From positions 31,846 to 95,845 of the forward strand of contig CAWUST010000041.1 in NCBI GenBank assembly GCA_963925495.1: DNA of 64,000 nucleotides, read 5' to 3'. Positions within the stretch are counted from its first letter, which is position 1, and every line of letters begins with the position of its first letter. The DNA comes from UBA2108 sp963925495 (GTDB lineage: Bacteria > Bacteroidota > Bacteroidia > Flavobacteriales_G > Salibacteraceae). The translations under genes were made by a program, and so were the position numbers. The notes beneath the pieces are model-generated. The model was given only the letters and a program-made list of their open reading frames with translations. It had not been told where the DNA came from and ran no database searches. This document shows, piece by piece, positions 18,401-25,969 of the stretch.

Positions 18401-18937
18401 GAGAGCCGTAGTAATGTTTTTCATAATGTACGAGGTAGATTGAATTTTGGTCGATTACTTTTAACCGAAATAGCTGCCAAATACGGGAACAAAAGCAGCA
18501 GTGCAGATTATGCCAATTCTCGCGATTTTTTGATAGAATATTTTTCTGTTCAGCCCAAAATTACGTTTCAAAAAGGAGTGGGGTTTCGCTTATCCGTATT
18601 GTATAAATACCAGCAAAAAGAAAACTCTCCAGGTTTGGAAAGCGAATTAGGTGAGAGTCACAAACTGGGTCTTGAAACCAAAATAAATAAAGTTGGCAAG
18701 GGGAGTTTTGTCGCTGAGGTTAACATTATAAATATGTCGTATAATGGAGCGCCCAATAGCTCACTATCCTACGAAATGTTGGGAGGTTTACTTCCTGGTG
18801 TAAATGCGACATGGCAGATTAGTTACCAGCGAAATATCGGAAAATACCTGCAACTAGATTTGAGTTATGGCGGTCGTCAATCGGAAGATAGTAAAACAAT
18901 TCATACTGGTTCAATGCGAGTAAGGGCTTATTTTTGA
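15437..18937 (+). CDS. Very large exported outer-membrane protein, function unknown
   Basis: From the GTG at 15437 the protein is 1166 residues. A signal peptide (FERYSLHIYLGFIGFFLCSNFLYAQ) is followed by a beta domain and a conserved block at about 145-215 (GSISRGLGFGNNRDLSVSS, NLQLNGKIADNLYVMAAISD, IQPEGNTQQLQDFDKVFIQ). I recognise that block from large outer-membrane proteins of Bacteroidota and, more loosely, from SprA-type proteins. A middle segment carries NGDYVLLNSVANGRVYKW. The rest is strand-rich and ends in MRVRAYF, a terminal Phe typical of barrels. It follows the exb operon after a terminator and precedes an SLC13 transporter by 6 bases. A role in cell-surface assembly or secretion is conceivable but unproven. 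Confidence 0.8.
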   Translation: MFERYSLHIYLGFIGFFLCSNFLYAQKSSSEPVLKVFQTTNDTILIDSLSLISGSIKLFTESGKKIDSSNYTINSLTSELIWNKDSPFRKKKVKIKYKTYPFSFYQEYYHKNPNRIQDEVSITRNPFRYTAVPRNNGDIFELGGIEKNGSISRGLGFGNNRDLSVSSSMNLQLNGKIADNLYVMAAISDENLPIQPEGNTQQLQDFDKVFIQIYNDRARLIAGDYMIKSNNSYFMKYLKKAQGISGASRFYLGKNVKDTAKAAKMDVHLSGALSRGKFSRNVIQGVEGNQGPYRLRGEGNETYIIILSGTERVFVDGRLLIRGQDNDYIINYNTAEITFTAKQIVTKDKRIIIEFQYSDQNYTRSVVQFSDFYEYKKLKLNFNLYSEQDAKNQSLQQDLNDEQKAILSGVGDSLNQAISGGARLTEFNENEVLYKIIDTLGYDSVLVYSTNPDSAFYRVSFSEVGFGNGDYVLLNSVANGRVYKWIAPLTSGIKQGDYAPVVLLFSPKQKQMIALGGSYNFNKNSSLKFETAISNNDINTFSDKDKNDDIGYSGKVTWNNKIKLKEKTKWALIPEVGYEHWSKYFTEIERVRTVEFYRDWNLRDVKLSEDQNLTSASLALNNGNKGQVKYSWNGFFIGSEYNANKHAMGMDVKHKGLFVDFDGYFLDSKGLLSITQFIRHKSLIQQRILFFNVGYRDDREDNRIQDLKGDTLSATTYRFWEKEFFVKSIDSAALQYKVFYNQRDDEKPEDDKVKRVTFGESVGLALDWKKNRTIQIASKTTYRKLKIENERLTTQKADENFLNRIEYNLRLLKGAITASSFYEIGSGLEAGREFQFIQVPSGQGEYTWFDYNDNGIKEINEFEIAVFEDQKNYIKVSIVTDDYVKVFTNQFNQNIMINPSRVWRKEKGIKKFLSAFSDQFAYRINRKTKSEENNVRFNPMPNVGLDTFLVTLNSSLRNTVYFNRTHPVFGLDWTYQDIKGRVFITNGLESRSNVFHNVRGRLNFGRLLLTEIAAKYGNKSSSADYANSRDFLIEYFSVQPKITFQKGVGFRLSVLYKYQQKENSPGLESELGESHKLGLETKINKVGKGSFVAEVNIINMSYNGAPNSSLSYEMLGGLLPGVNATWQISYQRNIGKYLQLDLSYGGRQSEDSKTIHTGSMRVRAYF

Positions 18938-18943
18938 TTTGTG

Positions 18944-20395
18944 ATGACGAAGGAAAACAGCTACCCATATTATAAAAAACTTGCTCTTGTGCTGGGCCCT
19001 CTTTTATTTCTGAGTTTTTTATTTCTGAGCCCGGATAATGAGCTGCAACTTTACCAAGTTTATGGAATTTCTTCGTGGATGATTATTTGGTGGATGGCGG
19101 AAGTTGTTCCCATTTATATTACTGCCATGCTTCCAATGATTATTTTCCCAAGCCTAGGGTTGTTTAGTATAAAGGACACATTTGTTCCTTATGCAAATCC
19201 AATTATCTTCCTTTTTATGGGTGGGTTTATCATTGCGTTGGCAATGGAGGAAAGAAAGCTTCACATTAGAATGGCCTTGTTTATTATTAAGCTAACGGGA
19301 ACAAAACCACTCGGTATTTTAATTGGAATGATGCTGTCCACAGCCTTTTTAAGTATGTGGATTTCCAATACTGCGACTACAGTAATGATGCTGCCAATTG
19401 CTCTTTCAGTCTTAAATTTATTAAAACATCAAGACAGGAGTAACCAGAAAGAATTCGAAACATTTGCATTAGCACTTCTTTTGGCAATTGCTTATGCTGC
19501 CAATATTGGGGGAACCATGACCATTATTGGAACACCTCCTAATGTTGTTTTTGCAGGTCTTTTTCAAGAACACCACGATATTGAAATTGGTTTTGGACAA
19601 TGGATGTTGGTAGGAGTTCCAACAGGAATTTTACTTTTAAGCATCACCTATTTATTACTTACTAAAGTTCTATTAAAAATTCAACTAACTGAAATTGATG
19701 GAAGTGCAGCTCTATTCGAAAGAAAAAGATTGGAGCTTGGTAAAATGGAAAAAGGAGAGCGAATGGTTTTGATAGTTTTTCTATTAACTGCTTTTCTTTG
19801 GATTTTTAAAAGCCAGATTAACGTGCTTTTAGGCTCTCCTATTCTCCACAACACGACTATAGCCATGTTTGGCGGACTACTCATGTTTTTACTGCCTGTA
19901 AACCTAAATAAAGGTGAGTTTGTTCTCAATTGGAAAGCAACTACACGCCTGCCTTGGGGAATCCTAATTTTATTTGGTGGAGGTTTAAGTTTAGCGGCTG
20001 CTTTTGCCCAAGTTGGCTTAGTTTCTAATGTAGGAAACTGGCTTGCTGAAAATGTTTCTGCAAGCATTTTCATTTTAGGCTTTACATTAATTGCAGTTTC
20101 CATTTTTGCTACCGAAATAATGAGTAACGTAGCTTTGGTGACCGTTATGTTGCCCGTGGTGATTGCAATTTCGGAAGGGATGGGGATTTCTCCTTACGAA
20201 ATCACCATTCCGGTTACTCTAGCTGCAAGCTGTGCTTTTATGATGCCAATTTCTACACCGCCGAATGCAGTCGTCTTTAGTAGTGGATTAATAAAAATGC
20301 CACAAATGGCTAAAATTGGATTAGTGCTTAATTTAATTTCTGTAGTGGTTTTAGCTGTGTTGGTTCCTTGTTTAATTTCCTTTGTTTTTGTTTGA
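18944..20395 (+). CDS. SLC13/DASS family sodium-coupled anion transporter
   Basis: The 483-residue membrane protein has the DASS layout with about 11-12 helices and two hairpin motifs. WISNTATTVMMLPIALSV near residue 145 contains the SNT signature, and ATEIMSNVALVTVMLPVV near 385 contains the second SNV signature. NIGGTMTIIGTPPNVVF and SCAFMMPISTPPNAVVFSSG are the conserved anion-binding loops. Members import dicarboxylates, citrate or sulfate with sodium; I cannot tell which here. I start at ATG 18944 rather than the GTG 3 bases earlier. It lies 6 bases after the large outer-membrane gene and may be co-transcribed with it. Confidence 0.93.
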   Translation: MTKENSYPYYKKLALVLGPLLFLSFLFLSPDNELQLYQVYGISSWMIIWWMAEVVPIYITAMLPMIIFPSLGLFSIKDTFVPYANPIIFLFMGGFIIALAMEERKLHIRMALFIIKLTGTKPLGILIGMMLSTAFLSMWISNTATTVMMLPIALSVLNLLKHQDRSNQKEFETFALALLLAIAYAANIGGTMTIIGTPPNVVFAGLFQEHHDIEIGFGQWMLVGVPTGILLLSITYLLLTKVLLKIQLTEIDGSAALFERKRLELGKMEKGERMVLIVFLLTAFLWIFKSQINVLLGSPILHNTTIAMFGGLLMFLLPVNLNKGEFVLNWKATTRLPWGILILFGGGLSLAAAFAQVGLVSNVGNWLAENVSASIFILGFTLIAVSIFATEIMSNVALVTVMLPVVIAISEGMGISPYEITIPVTLAASCAFMMPISTPPNAVVFSSGLIKMPQMAKIGLVLNLISVVVLAVLVPCLISFVFV

Positions 20396-20585
20396 AAAAC
20401 AGCTCAATTTTACTTTTAGCCTTAGTTGGAATTGACATTTATTATTACACTACTTTGTTTCGTTATATTAGTGTCAGGATGCTGTCGTACAATCGTCATG
20501 TACCTGTATTGTTGATTTCAAAGGAAAATAAGCTTAAGAATTACTTTTGCCGAGTAAATAAAAGTCATTAAGAATCTAAAGAAAA

Positions 20586-21041
20586 ATGAATTTAAATACA
20601 ATTAGTTTAAGAGATCTTAAAAAATGAGATTAGAACGTCATTGGTCTCAGTATCAAATTGCAGAAATGAGCGGAGTAAGTATAAGGACAATTCAACGAAT
20701 TGAAAATGGCGAAAATGCAGGTTTTGACTCATTAAAATCTTTGGCGGCAGTGTTCGAAATTAACATTGCCGATTCTAAGAAAAAGGAAGAAATGGAAGCG
20801 ATTAGAAAAGAAGGAGGAATATGTTCAAAACGTAAAGGGATTTTATAAACTATTTGCAATTGCTGTTTTAAGCTTGGCTGTTCCTTTTATCATTGCCATT
20901 AAAGATTCAGCCAATTGGAATGTTTTTTTATGGAGACTTCTTTCTTGTGGGGTATTTTTAGCGGTCTATTCTCTTAACGTTTTTGATTTATTTGGAGAGG
21001 AATGGAAAAGAATAATAAACAAAAAATTTAAAAAGAAATAA
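20586..21041 (+). pseudogene. Broken XRE helix-turn-helix regulator with 2TM domain
   Basis: Three frame pieces add up to a known Bacteroidota architecture. Frame A (ATG 20586) reads MNLNTISLRDLKK and stops at TGA 20625-20627. Frame B (ATG 20624, overlapping as ATGA) encodes the helix-turn-helix (LERHWSQYQIAEMSGVSIRT, IQRIENGENAGFDSLKSLAAVFE) to a stop at 20846-20848. Frame C continues with EEYVQNVKGFYKLF and two hydrophobic helices, then EEWKRIINKKFKKK to 21041, as in 2TM-domain proteins. Joining A to B needs a -1 shift at the A6 run (20619-20624). Joining B to C needs one base removed near AAGGAGG (about 20807-20818). Either the gene is decaying or there are two sequence errors; frame B alone may still make an HTH protein of 74 residues. 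It would have been a membrane-anchored transcription regulator. Confidence 0.72.
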
Positions 21042-21270
21042 GGAGGTTTTAATTTTTCTGTTGTAAGGCGTGGCTCTAATCCTGAATTATCATTGTTAAC
21101 GTAAGAAATGTCGTTGCCGCAAACTTTTACTACTATTTCAGCTCCTGTATGGTTCCGAAGTTCAGCGACAAAAAACCCCAATGTTTCCATCAGGGTAGTT
21201 TGTAATTAAGTAAAAATTTATTCTAGACACATTTGACTTCGTTACTCTCTGTCGAATGTATTTAGGTTTA

Positions 21271-23694
21271 TTAACCAGAACACATTTCACAATCGCCAGA
21301 TTCATCGGCAATTGCTCTTTGTTCTTGCAACCATTTTGTGTATTCGTCACCACTCATAGTAGTTTCCGCTTTTTCTTCCGGCTTAGACTCAGACTTAGTT
21401 TTAGATTTAGCTATTGGTACAGGTTCTTCCAGTTGAGATTTATCAACGGTAAATTTAATGGCATCTCTTGCGGCTTTAGTCCTTAAGTAATACATACCTG
21501 TTTTCAAACCTTTTTCCCATCCATAAAAATGCATAGAGGTAAGTTTTGCAAAATTGGCGTTTTCCATAAATATGTTCAACGACTGCGATTGATCAATAAA
21601 AGCACCCCTATCGGCAGCCATATCAATAATTACTTTTTGGCTTATTTCCCAAGAAGTTTTGTACAACTCTTTTAAGTTATCCGGAATTTCATTTATGTTT
21701 TGAACGGATCCGTTTCCAGCAATCAATTTGTTTTTGAGGCTATCGTTCCAAATTCCAAGATTTACTAAGTCACGGAGTAAATGTTTGTTCACCACTACAA
21801 ACTCACCAGATAAAGTTCTACGAGTATAAATGTTAGACGTGTATGGCTCAAAAGCTTCGTTATTTCCTAATATTTGAGCTGTTGATGCAGTTGGCATTGG
21901 CGCCATCAACAAAGAATTTCTTACACCATGTTTTTTCACTTCTTCTTTCAAAACATCCCATTCCCACCTATTCGAAGGTTTAACTCCCCACAAATCGAAT
22001 TGAAATTCTCCTCTAGAAGTAGGCGATCCTTCAAATGTTTCATAAGCTCCATCTTTTATTGCCAAGTCTTTCGACGCGGTCATAGAAGCATAATACATAG
22101 TTTCAAAGATATCTCTGTTCAGCTCTTTTGCTTGTGGAGAATCGAATGGATGACGCATTAAAATAAGTGCATCAGCTAAACCTTGTACGCCAAGACCAAT
22201 CGGTCTGTGTCGCATATTACTTTTCTCGGCTTCTGGTACTGGATAAAAGTTATTGTCAATTATTCGATTCAAGTTTAATGTTGCCTGGTAGGTAACTTCA
22301 AACAATTTCTCGTGATCAAATTTGCCATCTACCACGTATTTTGGAAGTGCTAATGAAGCTAAGTTACATACTGCAACTTCGTCTTTGGCAGTGTATTCCA
22401 TTATTTCAGTACACAAGTTAGAAGACTTGATAGTACCTAAATTTTGTTGCGGTGATTTTGAGTTAGCCGCATCTTTGTAAAGCATGTAAGGAGTGCCAGT
22501 TTCTATTTGAGACTCTAATATTTTAAACCAAAGATCTTGTGCTTTTATGGTTTTCCTTCCCTTTCCTTCACTTTCGTATTTGTGGTATAGTGTTTCAAAT
22601 TCAGCACTATGCACATCTGCCAAACCGGGACATTCGTTGGGACACATCAAAGTCCATTCGCCGTTGGCTTTTACTCTTTCCATAAATAGATCCGGAATCC
22701 ACATGGCATAGAATAAATCTCTCGCTCTATTTTCTTCTTTTCCGTGATTCTTTTTCAAATCCAAGAAATCGAAAATATCAGCATGCCAAGGCTCTAAATA
22801 AATAGCAAAAGAACCTTTTCTTTTTCCTCCACCTTGATCAACATAACGTGCCGTGTCGTTAAACACTCTAAGCATTGGTACAATACCGTTACTAGCGCCA
22901 TTTGTTCCTTTTATGTACGAGCCAGTAGCCCTAACATTGTGCACGGAAAGACCAATTCCACCAGCAGATTGAGATATTTGAGCACATTGTTTTAACGTGT
23001 CATAAATTCCTGAAATGCTATCGTCTTGTGTCGTTAATAAGAAACAAGAAGACATTTGAGGTTTTGGAGTTCCGGCATTAAATAAGGTCGGAGTTGCGTG
23101 AGTAAACCAACGCTCAGACATTAAATCATAGGTCTTTAAAGCCGATTCTATGTCATCTTTATGGATTCCTATAGAAACACGCATCAACATGTGTTGAGGA
23201 CGTTCAGCAACCTCTCCTTTTATTTTAAGTAAATAAGATCTTTCCAAGGTTTTAACTCCGAAAAAATCATAACCAAAATCTCTATCATAAATGATATAAG
23301 AATCTAATCTTTCTGCATTATCTTGAATAATCTTAATTACATCATTAGCAATCAAAGAAGCATTTTCTCCTGTTTTAGGATCAATGTATTCATGAAGAGC
23401 TTTCATGGTATTAGAAAACGACTTTTCAGTACTCTTATGCAAATTGGAAACAACTATTCTTGATGCCAATTGAGCGTAGTCTGGGTGAAGTACCGTCATG
23501 GAAGCACACTGCTCAGCTGCTAAATTATCTAGCGCTGCGGTGGTAACTCCGTCATAAAGGCCTTCAATAACCTTCATGGAAATTTTTTGAGGATCAACGT
23601 GTTCTGACAAACCATAGCACAGTTTTTTAATCCGTGCAGTAATTTTGTCAAACATTACTGATTCTTGTCTACCGTCTCTTTTTAATACAAACAT
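21271..23694 (-). CDS. nrdA: Class Ia ribonucleoside-diphosphate reductase, alpha subunit
   Basis: The 807-residue subunit reduces ribonucleoside diphosphates to deoxyribonucleotides. The N-terminal ATP-cone (residues 1-90, VLKRDGRQESVMFDKITARI) indicates allosteric control by ATP/dATP. The catalytic barrel contains SSCFLL, QSAGGIGLSVHNVRATGS, SNLCTEIMEY and APMPTASTAQILGNNEAFEP. The C-terminal tail GDCEMCSG carries the redox cysteine pair regenerated by thioredoxin or glutaredoxin. It starts 22 bases after nrdB, forming a two-gene nrdB-nrdA operon on the minus strand. No NrdR box was recognised upstream of nrdB. Confidence 0.97.
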   Translation of the reverse strand: MFVLKRDGRQESVMFDKITARIKKLCYGLSEHVDPQKISMKVIEGLYDGVTTAALDNLAAEQCASMTVLHPDYAQLASRIVVSNLHKSTEKSFSNTMKALHEYIDPKTGENASLIANDVIKIIQDNAERLDSYIIYDRDFGYDFFGVKTLERSYLLKIKGEVAERPQHMLMRVSIGIHKDDIESALKTYDLMSERWFTHATPTLFNAGTPKPQMSSCFLLTTQDDSISGIYDTLKQCAQISQSAGGIGLSVHNVRATGSYIKGTNGASNGIVPMLRVFNDTARYVDQGGGKRKGSFAIYLEPWHADIFDFLDLKKNHGKEENRARDLFYAMWIPDLFMERVKANGEWTLMCPNECPGLADVHSAEFETLYHKYESEGKGRKTIKAQDLWFKILESQIETGTPYMLYKDAANSKSPQQNLGTIKSSNLCTEIMEYTAKDEVAVCNLASLALPKYVVDGKFDHEKLFEVTYQATLNLNRIIDNNFYPVPEAEKSNMRHRPIGLGVQGLADALILMRHPFDSPQAKELNRDIFETMYYASMTASKDLAIKDGAYETFEGSPTSRGEFQFDLWGVKPSNRWEWDVLKEEVKKHGVRNSLLMAPMPTASTAQILGNNEAFEPYTSNIYTRRTLSGEFVVVNKHLLRDLVNLGIWNDSLKNKLIAGNGSVQNINEIPDNLKELYKTSWEISQKVIIDMAADRGAFIDQSQSLNIFMENANFAKLTSMHFYGWEKGLKTGMYYLRTKAARDAIKFTVDKSQLEEPVPIAKSKTKSESKPEEKAETTMSGDEYTKWLQEQRAIADESGDCEMCSG

Positions 23695-23716
23695 AATTTT
23701 TACCCTTCTTGTTTTT

Positions 23717-24775
23717 TTAAAAATCAGTGTCTAGACTGAATGAACCACCTTTTGTTTCTTGATTTGCTACGCCAGCTTTTTGGTATTCAGCTACTCGTTT
23801 TTCAAAAAAATTGGTTTTTCCTTGAAGAGAAATCATTTCCATAAAATCAAATGGATTTGCCGTGTTGTAAACTTTGTCATTACCCAATTCCATAAGTAAT
23901 CTGTCGGCAACAAACTCAATGTACTGAGACATCAATTTTGCGTTCATACCTATTAAAGAAACAGGAAGAGCATCGGTTACAAATTCTTTTTCAATAGAAA
24001 CTGCATCTGTAATGATTTGCTCAATTTTAGATTTTGGCAATTTGTTTACTAAGTGATTGTTATAGAGTAAACAGGCAAAATCACAATGCAATCCTTCGTC
24101 TCTTGAAATTAATTCGTTAGAGAAAGTAAGGCCGGGCATTAAACCACGTTTCTTCAACCAAAATAAAGAACAGAATGATCCTGAAAAGAAAATTCCTTCA
24201 ACTGCTGCAAATGCAATTAGGCGTTCTGCATAAGATCCGTTATCTATCCAATCTAAAGCCCAGTCTGCTTTCTTTTTTACAAAATCTAAAGTTTCAATTG
24301 CATTAAATAGCTTGTTTTTTTCTTCAGCATCTTTAATGTAAGTATCAATTAAAAGAGAGTAAGTCTCAGAATGAATATTTTCGATAGCAATTTGAAAACC
24401 GTAGAAAAACTTAGCTTCAGTGTATTGAACTTCAGATACGAAGTTTTCGGCCAAATTCTCATTTACGATTCCATCTGATGCTGCGAAAAAAGCAAGAATC
24501 TGTTTTATGAAATATCTTTCGTTGTCGTTTAATTTACAGTCCCAATCTATTGTATCCTGTTGTAAGTCAATCTCTTCGGCTGTCCAAAAGCTAGCTTCAG
24601 ATTTTTTGTACATCTGCCAGATGTCGTCGTGTTCAATAGGGAAAAGTACAAATCGGTTTGGATTCTTTTGTAAGATTGGTTCTTCAAGTTCTAGGTCTTT
24701 GGTGGTTTTCACTTCATTAATGTCTGGTGGTAAAGCCCCAATTATTTCAGGGTCAATCGTCTTTTTTTCTTCCAT
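23717..24775 (-). CDS. nrdB: Class Ia ribonucleoside-diphosphate reductase, beta subunit
   Basis: The 352-residue subunit houses the diiron-tyrosyl radical cofactor. Ligands and radical site are visible: AASDGIVNEN (Asp), IENIHSETYSLLID (Glu, His and the radical Tyr in the expected ExxHxxxY spacing), FAAVEGIFFSGSF (Glu) and RDEGLHCDFA (Glu, His). The C-terminal tail (GGSFSLDTDF) is the docking peptide for the alpha subunit. Presence of the tyrosine argues for a classical class Ia radical rather than a Tyr-less subclass. It heads the nrdB-nrdA operon behind a 528-base non-coding region. Confidence 0.97.
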   Translation of the reverse strand: MEEKKTIDPEIIGALPPDINEVKTTKDLELEEPILQKNPNRFVLFPIEHDDIWQMYKKSEASFWTAEEIDLQQDTIDWDCKLNDNERYFIKQILAFFAASDGIVNENLAENFVSEVQYTEAKFFYGFQIAIENIHSETYSLLIDTYIKDAEEKNKLFNAIETLDFVKKKADWALDWIDNGSYAERLIAFAAVEGIFFSGSFCSLFWLKKRGLMPGLTFSNELISRDEGLHCDFACLLYNNHLVNKLPKSKIEQIITDAVSIEKEFVTDALPVSLIGMNAKLMSQYIEFVADRLLMELGNDKVYNTANPFDFMEMISLQGKTNFFEKRVAEYQKAGVANQETKGGSFSLDTDF

Positions 24776-25303
24776 GTTATTTCTTCTGTTGCGTATTAAT
24801 AATCTCCTTTTTAAGCAGGAGTCAAAACCTCAGACCAGATTCTTTGTACTGGCGGTTTTTAATCTTTATTCTAAAAATTAAGTCTGCTATTTATGAAACG
24901 AAAAGACAATTTCGCAACCTGCTTGACACAAATGTGGCTATTCTACATCTTCATAGCAAGTCGAAGAAATTCACAATCCGAGAGAGTTTTCAACAATGGG
25001 CATTAACATGATTATGTTGATAGATTTAAAAGTTTTTTCTAGAAGATAGAGTGCGTTTGACTTGCATCGTGTTTAGGTAGTATGCACATCTTTTTTCTCG
25101 ATTTTATGATGAAATATCGGCTGATTTAGTTATTTTGATAGCCTTTTGCTGTTAATTACTTGTGAATAACCCCATCAAAGCCTTTAATGCTCTACTAATC
25201 GGAACTTCAAGAAATTTACCTCTATAAGAATGTTGAATTTTTTGAAAAGGTTATTTTACTGACTGTCAGTAAGATGCTTAAAATTGATAATTGTTCAGAA
25301 AAA
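24776..25303. other. Long non-coding region upstream of nrdB
   Basis: There is no supported gene in these 528 bases. The region contains a CTCCT/AGGAG inverted repeat close to nrdB (about 24806-24822), a near -7 element on the minus strand (CACATTTG, around 24931) and a perfect palindrome at 25256-25272. A start-less minus-strand frame ending at 25152 reads FQKIQHSYRGKFLEVPIS then RALKALMGLFTSN; it could be a gene remnant but is too short to assign. No match to the NrdR box pattern was seen. Confidence 0.5.
25256..25272. promoter_or_regulatory. 17-bp perfect palindrome, operator-like
   Basis: TTACTGAC and GTCAGTAA are exact reverse complements around a single T at 25264. Such 8+1+8 palindromes are typical of TetR-family or other dimeric repressors. 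It lies 31 bases beyond the end of the DUF3109 gene and about 480 bases before nrdB, so its target gene is unclear. Confidence 0.5.
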
Positions 25304-25876
25304 TCAATCCTTTTTTAGGAGTTTTTGAGCTTCTTGAAGTTTGCCATAAAAGTCATTTCCAAATTTTCGAATAATAGGTTCTTTCAAAAATCGATAAACA
25401 GGTACATTTAATTCTTCACCACATGCACAAGCGGGTTCGCATATTTCCCATTCGTGAAAATTCATTGCTGTAAATTTTCGGTATTCTCTTAATCTTACTG
25501 GGTACAAATGACAACTTATAGGTTTTATGAATTCAGTTTTACCATCATTAAAAGCTTGCTCTATTCCACATTTGGTTGTGCCTTCGGCATCAAAAAACAC
25601 AAAGGCACATTGTGCACCTTCAACCAAAGTAGTAACTTTTTCGCCATCCGTGTCTCGAGCCCAAACCCCTTTTTCTTCTATAACTTTTTGGCCTTTTGGA
25701 TCAGCATAAGGCTTTATGGCGTCTAAATTATCGGTAATAATTTCAATTTCTTCATCGGTTAAAGGTGCTCCTCCTTCTCCATCTACACAGCAAGCGCCTT
25801 TACAGGCAGACAAATCGCAAACGAACTTTTTTTGGAATATGGTGCGAGAGATAAGAACATCATCTATTTGGATCAT
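25304..25876 (-). CDS. DUF3109 family cysteine-cluster protein
   Basis: From the ATG at 25874-25876 the protein is 190 residues. It matches DUF3109 (YkgJ-like cysteine cluster): VCDLSACKGACCVDGEGGAPLT near the N-terminus, QCAFVFF, TKCGIEQAF, ISCHLYPVR and EICEPACACG. The many cysteines could bind an iron-sulfur cluster or zinc; the family has no firm function. A longer frame from 25933 exists, but a perfect -7 element (TACATTTG, 25882-25889) sits between the two starts, only 5 bases before the chosen ATG, which settles the start. It is divergent from tilS. Confidence 0.9.
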   Translation of the reverse strand: MIQIDDVLISRTIFQKKFVCDLSACKGACCVDGEGGAPLTDEEIEIITDNLDAIKPYADPKGQKVIEEKGVWARDTDGEKVTTLVEGAQCAFVFFDAEGTTKCGIEQAFNDGKTEFIKPISCHLYPVRLREYRKFTAMNFHEWEICEPACACGEELNVPVYRFLKEPIIRKFGNDFYGKLQEAQKLLKKD

Positions 25877-25881
25877 GGGTG

Positions 25882-25889
25882 CAAATGTA
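25882..25889 (-). promoter_or_regulatory. -7 element TACATTTG of DUF3109 gene
   Basis: Perfect TAnnTTTG on the minus strand, 5 bases before the ATG at 25876. Transcription should begin at about the start codon, giving a leaderless or near-leaderless mRNA. Confidence 0.6.
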
Positions 25890-25969
25890 AAGGAAGCCCT
25901 ATAATGGAAGGGTATTGAAAGTTTAATGGACATGAGCTTGCATTGCTTTAAATACCATTAATTTGTTGT

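Noticed and set aside
20368..20571. Plus-strand 67-residue frame after the SLC13 gene
   Set aside because: It overlaps the end of the transporter in another frame, has no domain, no promoter and no family pattern.
20966..21190. Minus-strand frame reading FVAELRNHTGAEIVVKVCG
   Set aside because: The first 45 residues look moderately protein-like and might be a gene remnant, but the second half is antisense to the 2TM domain and no family was recognised.
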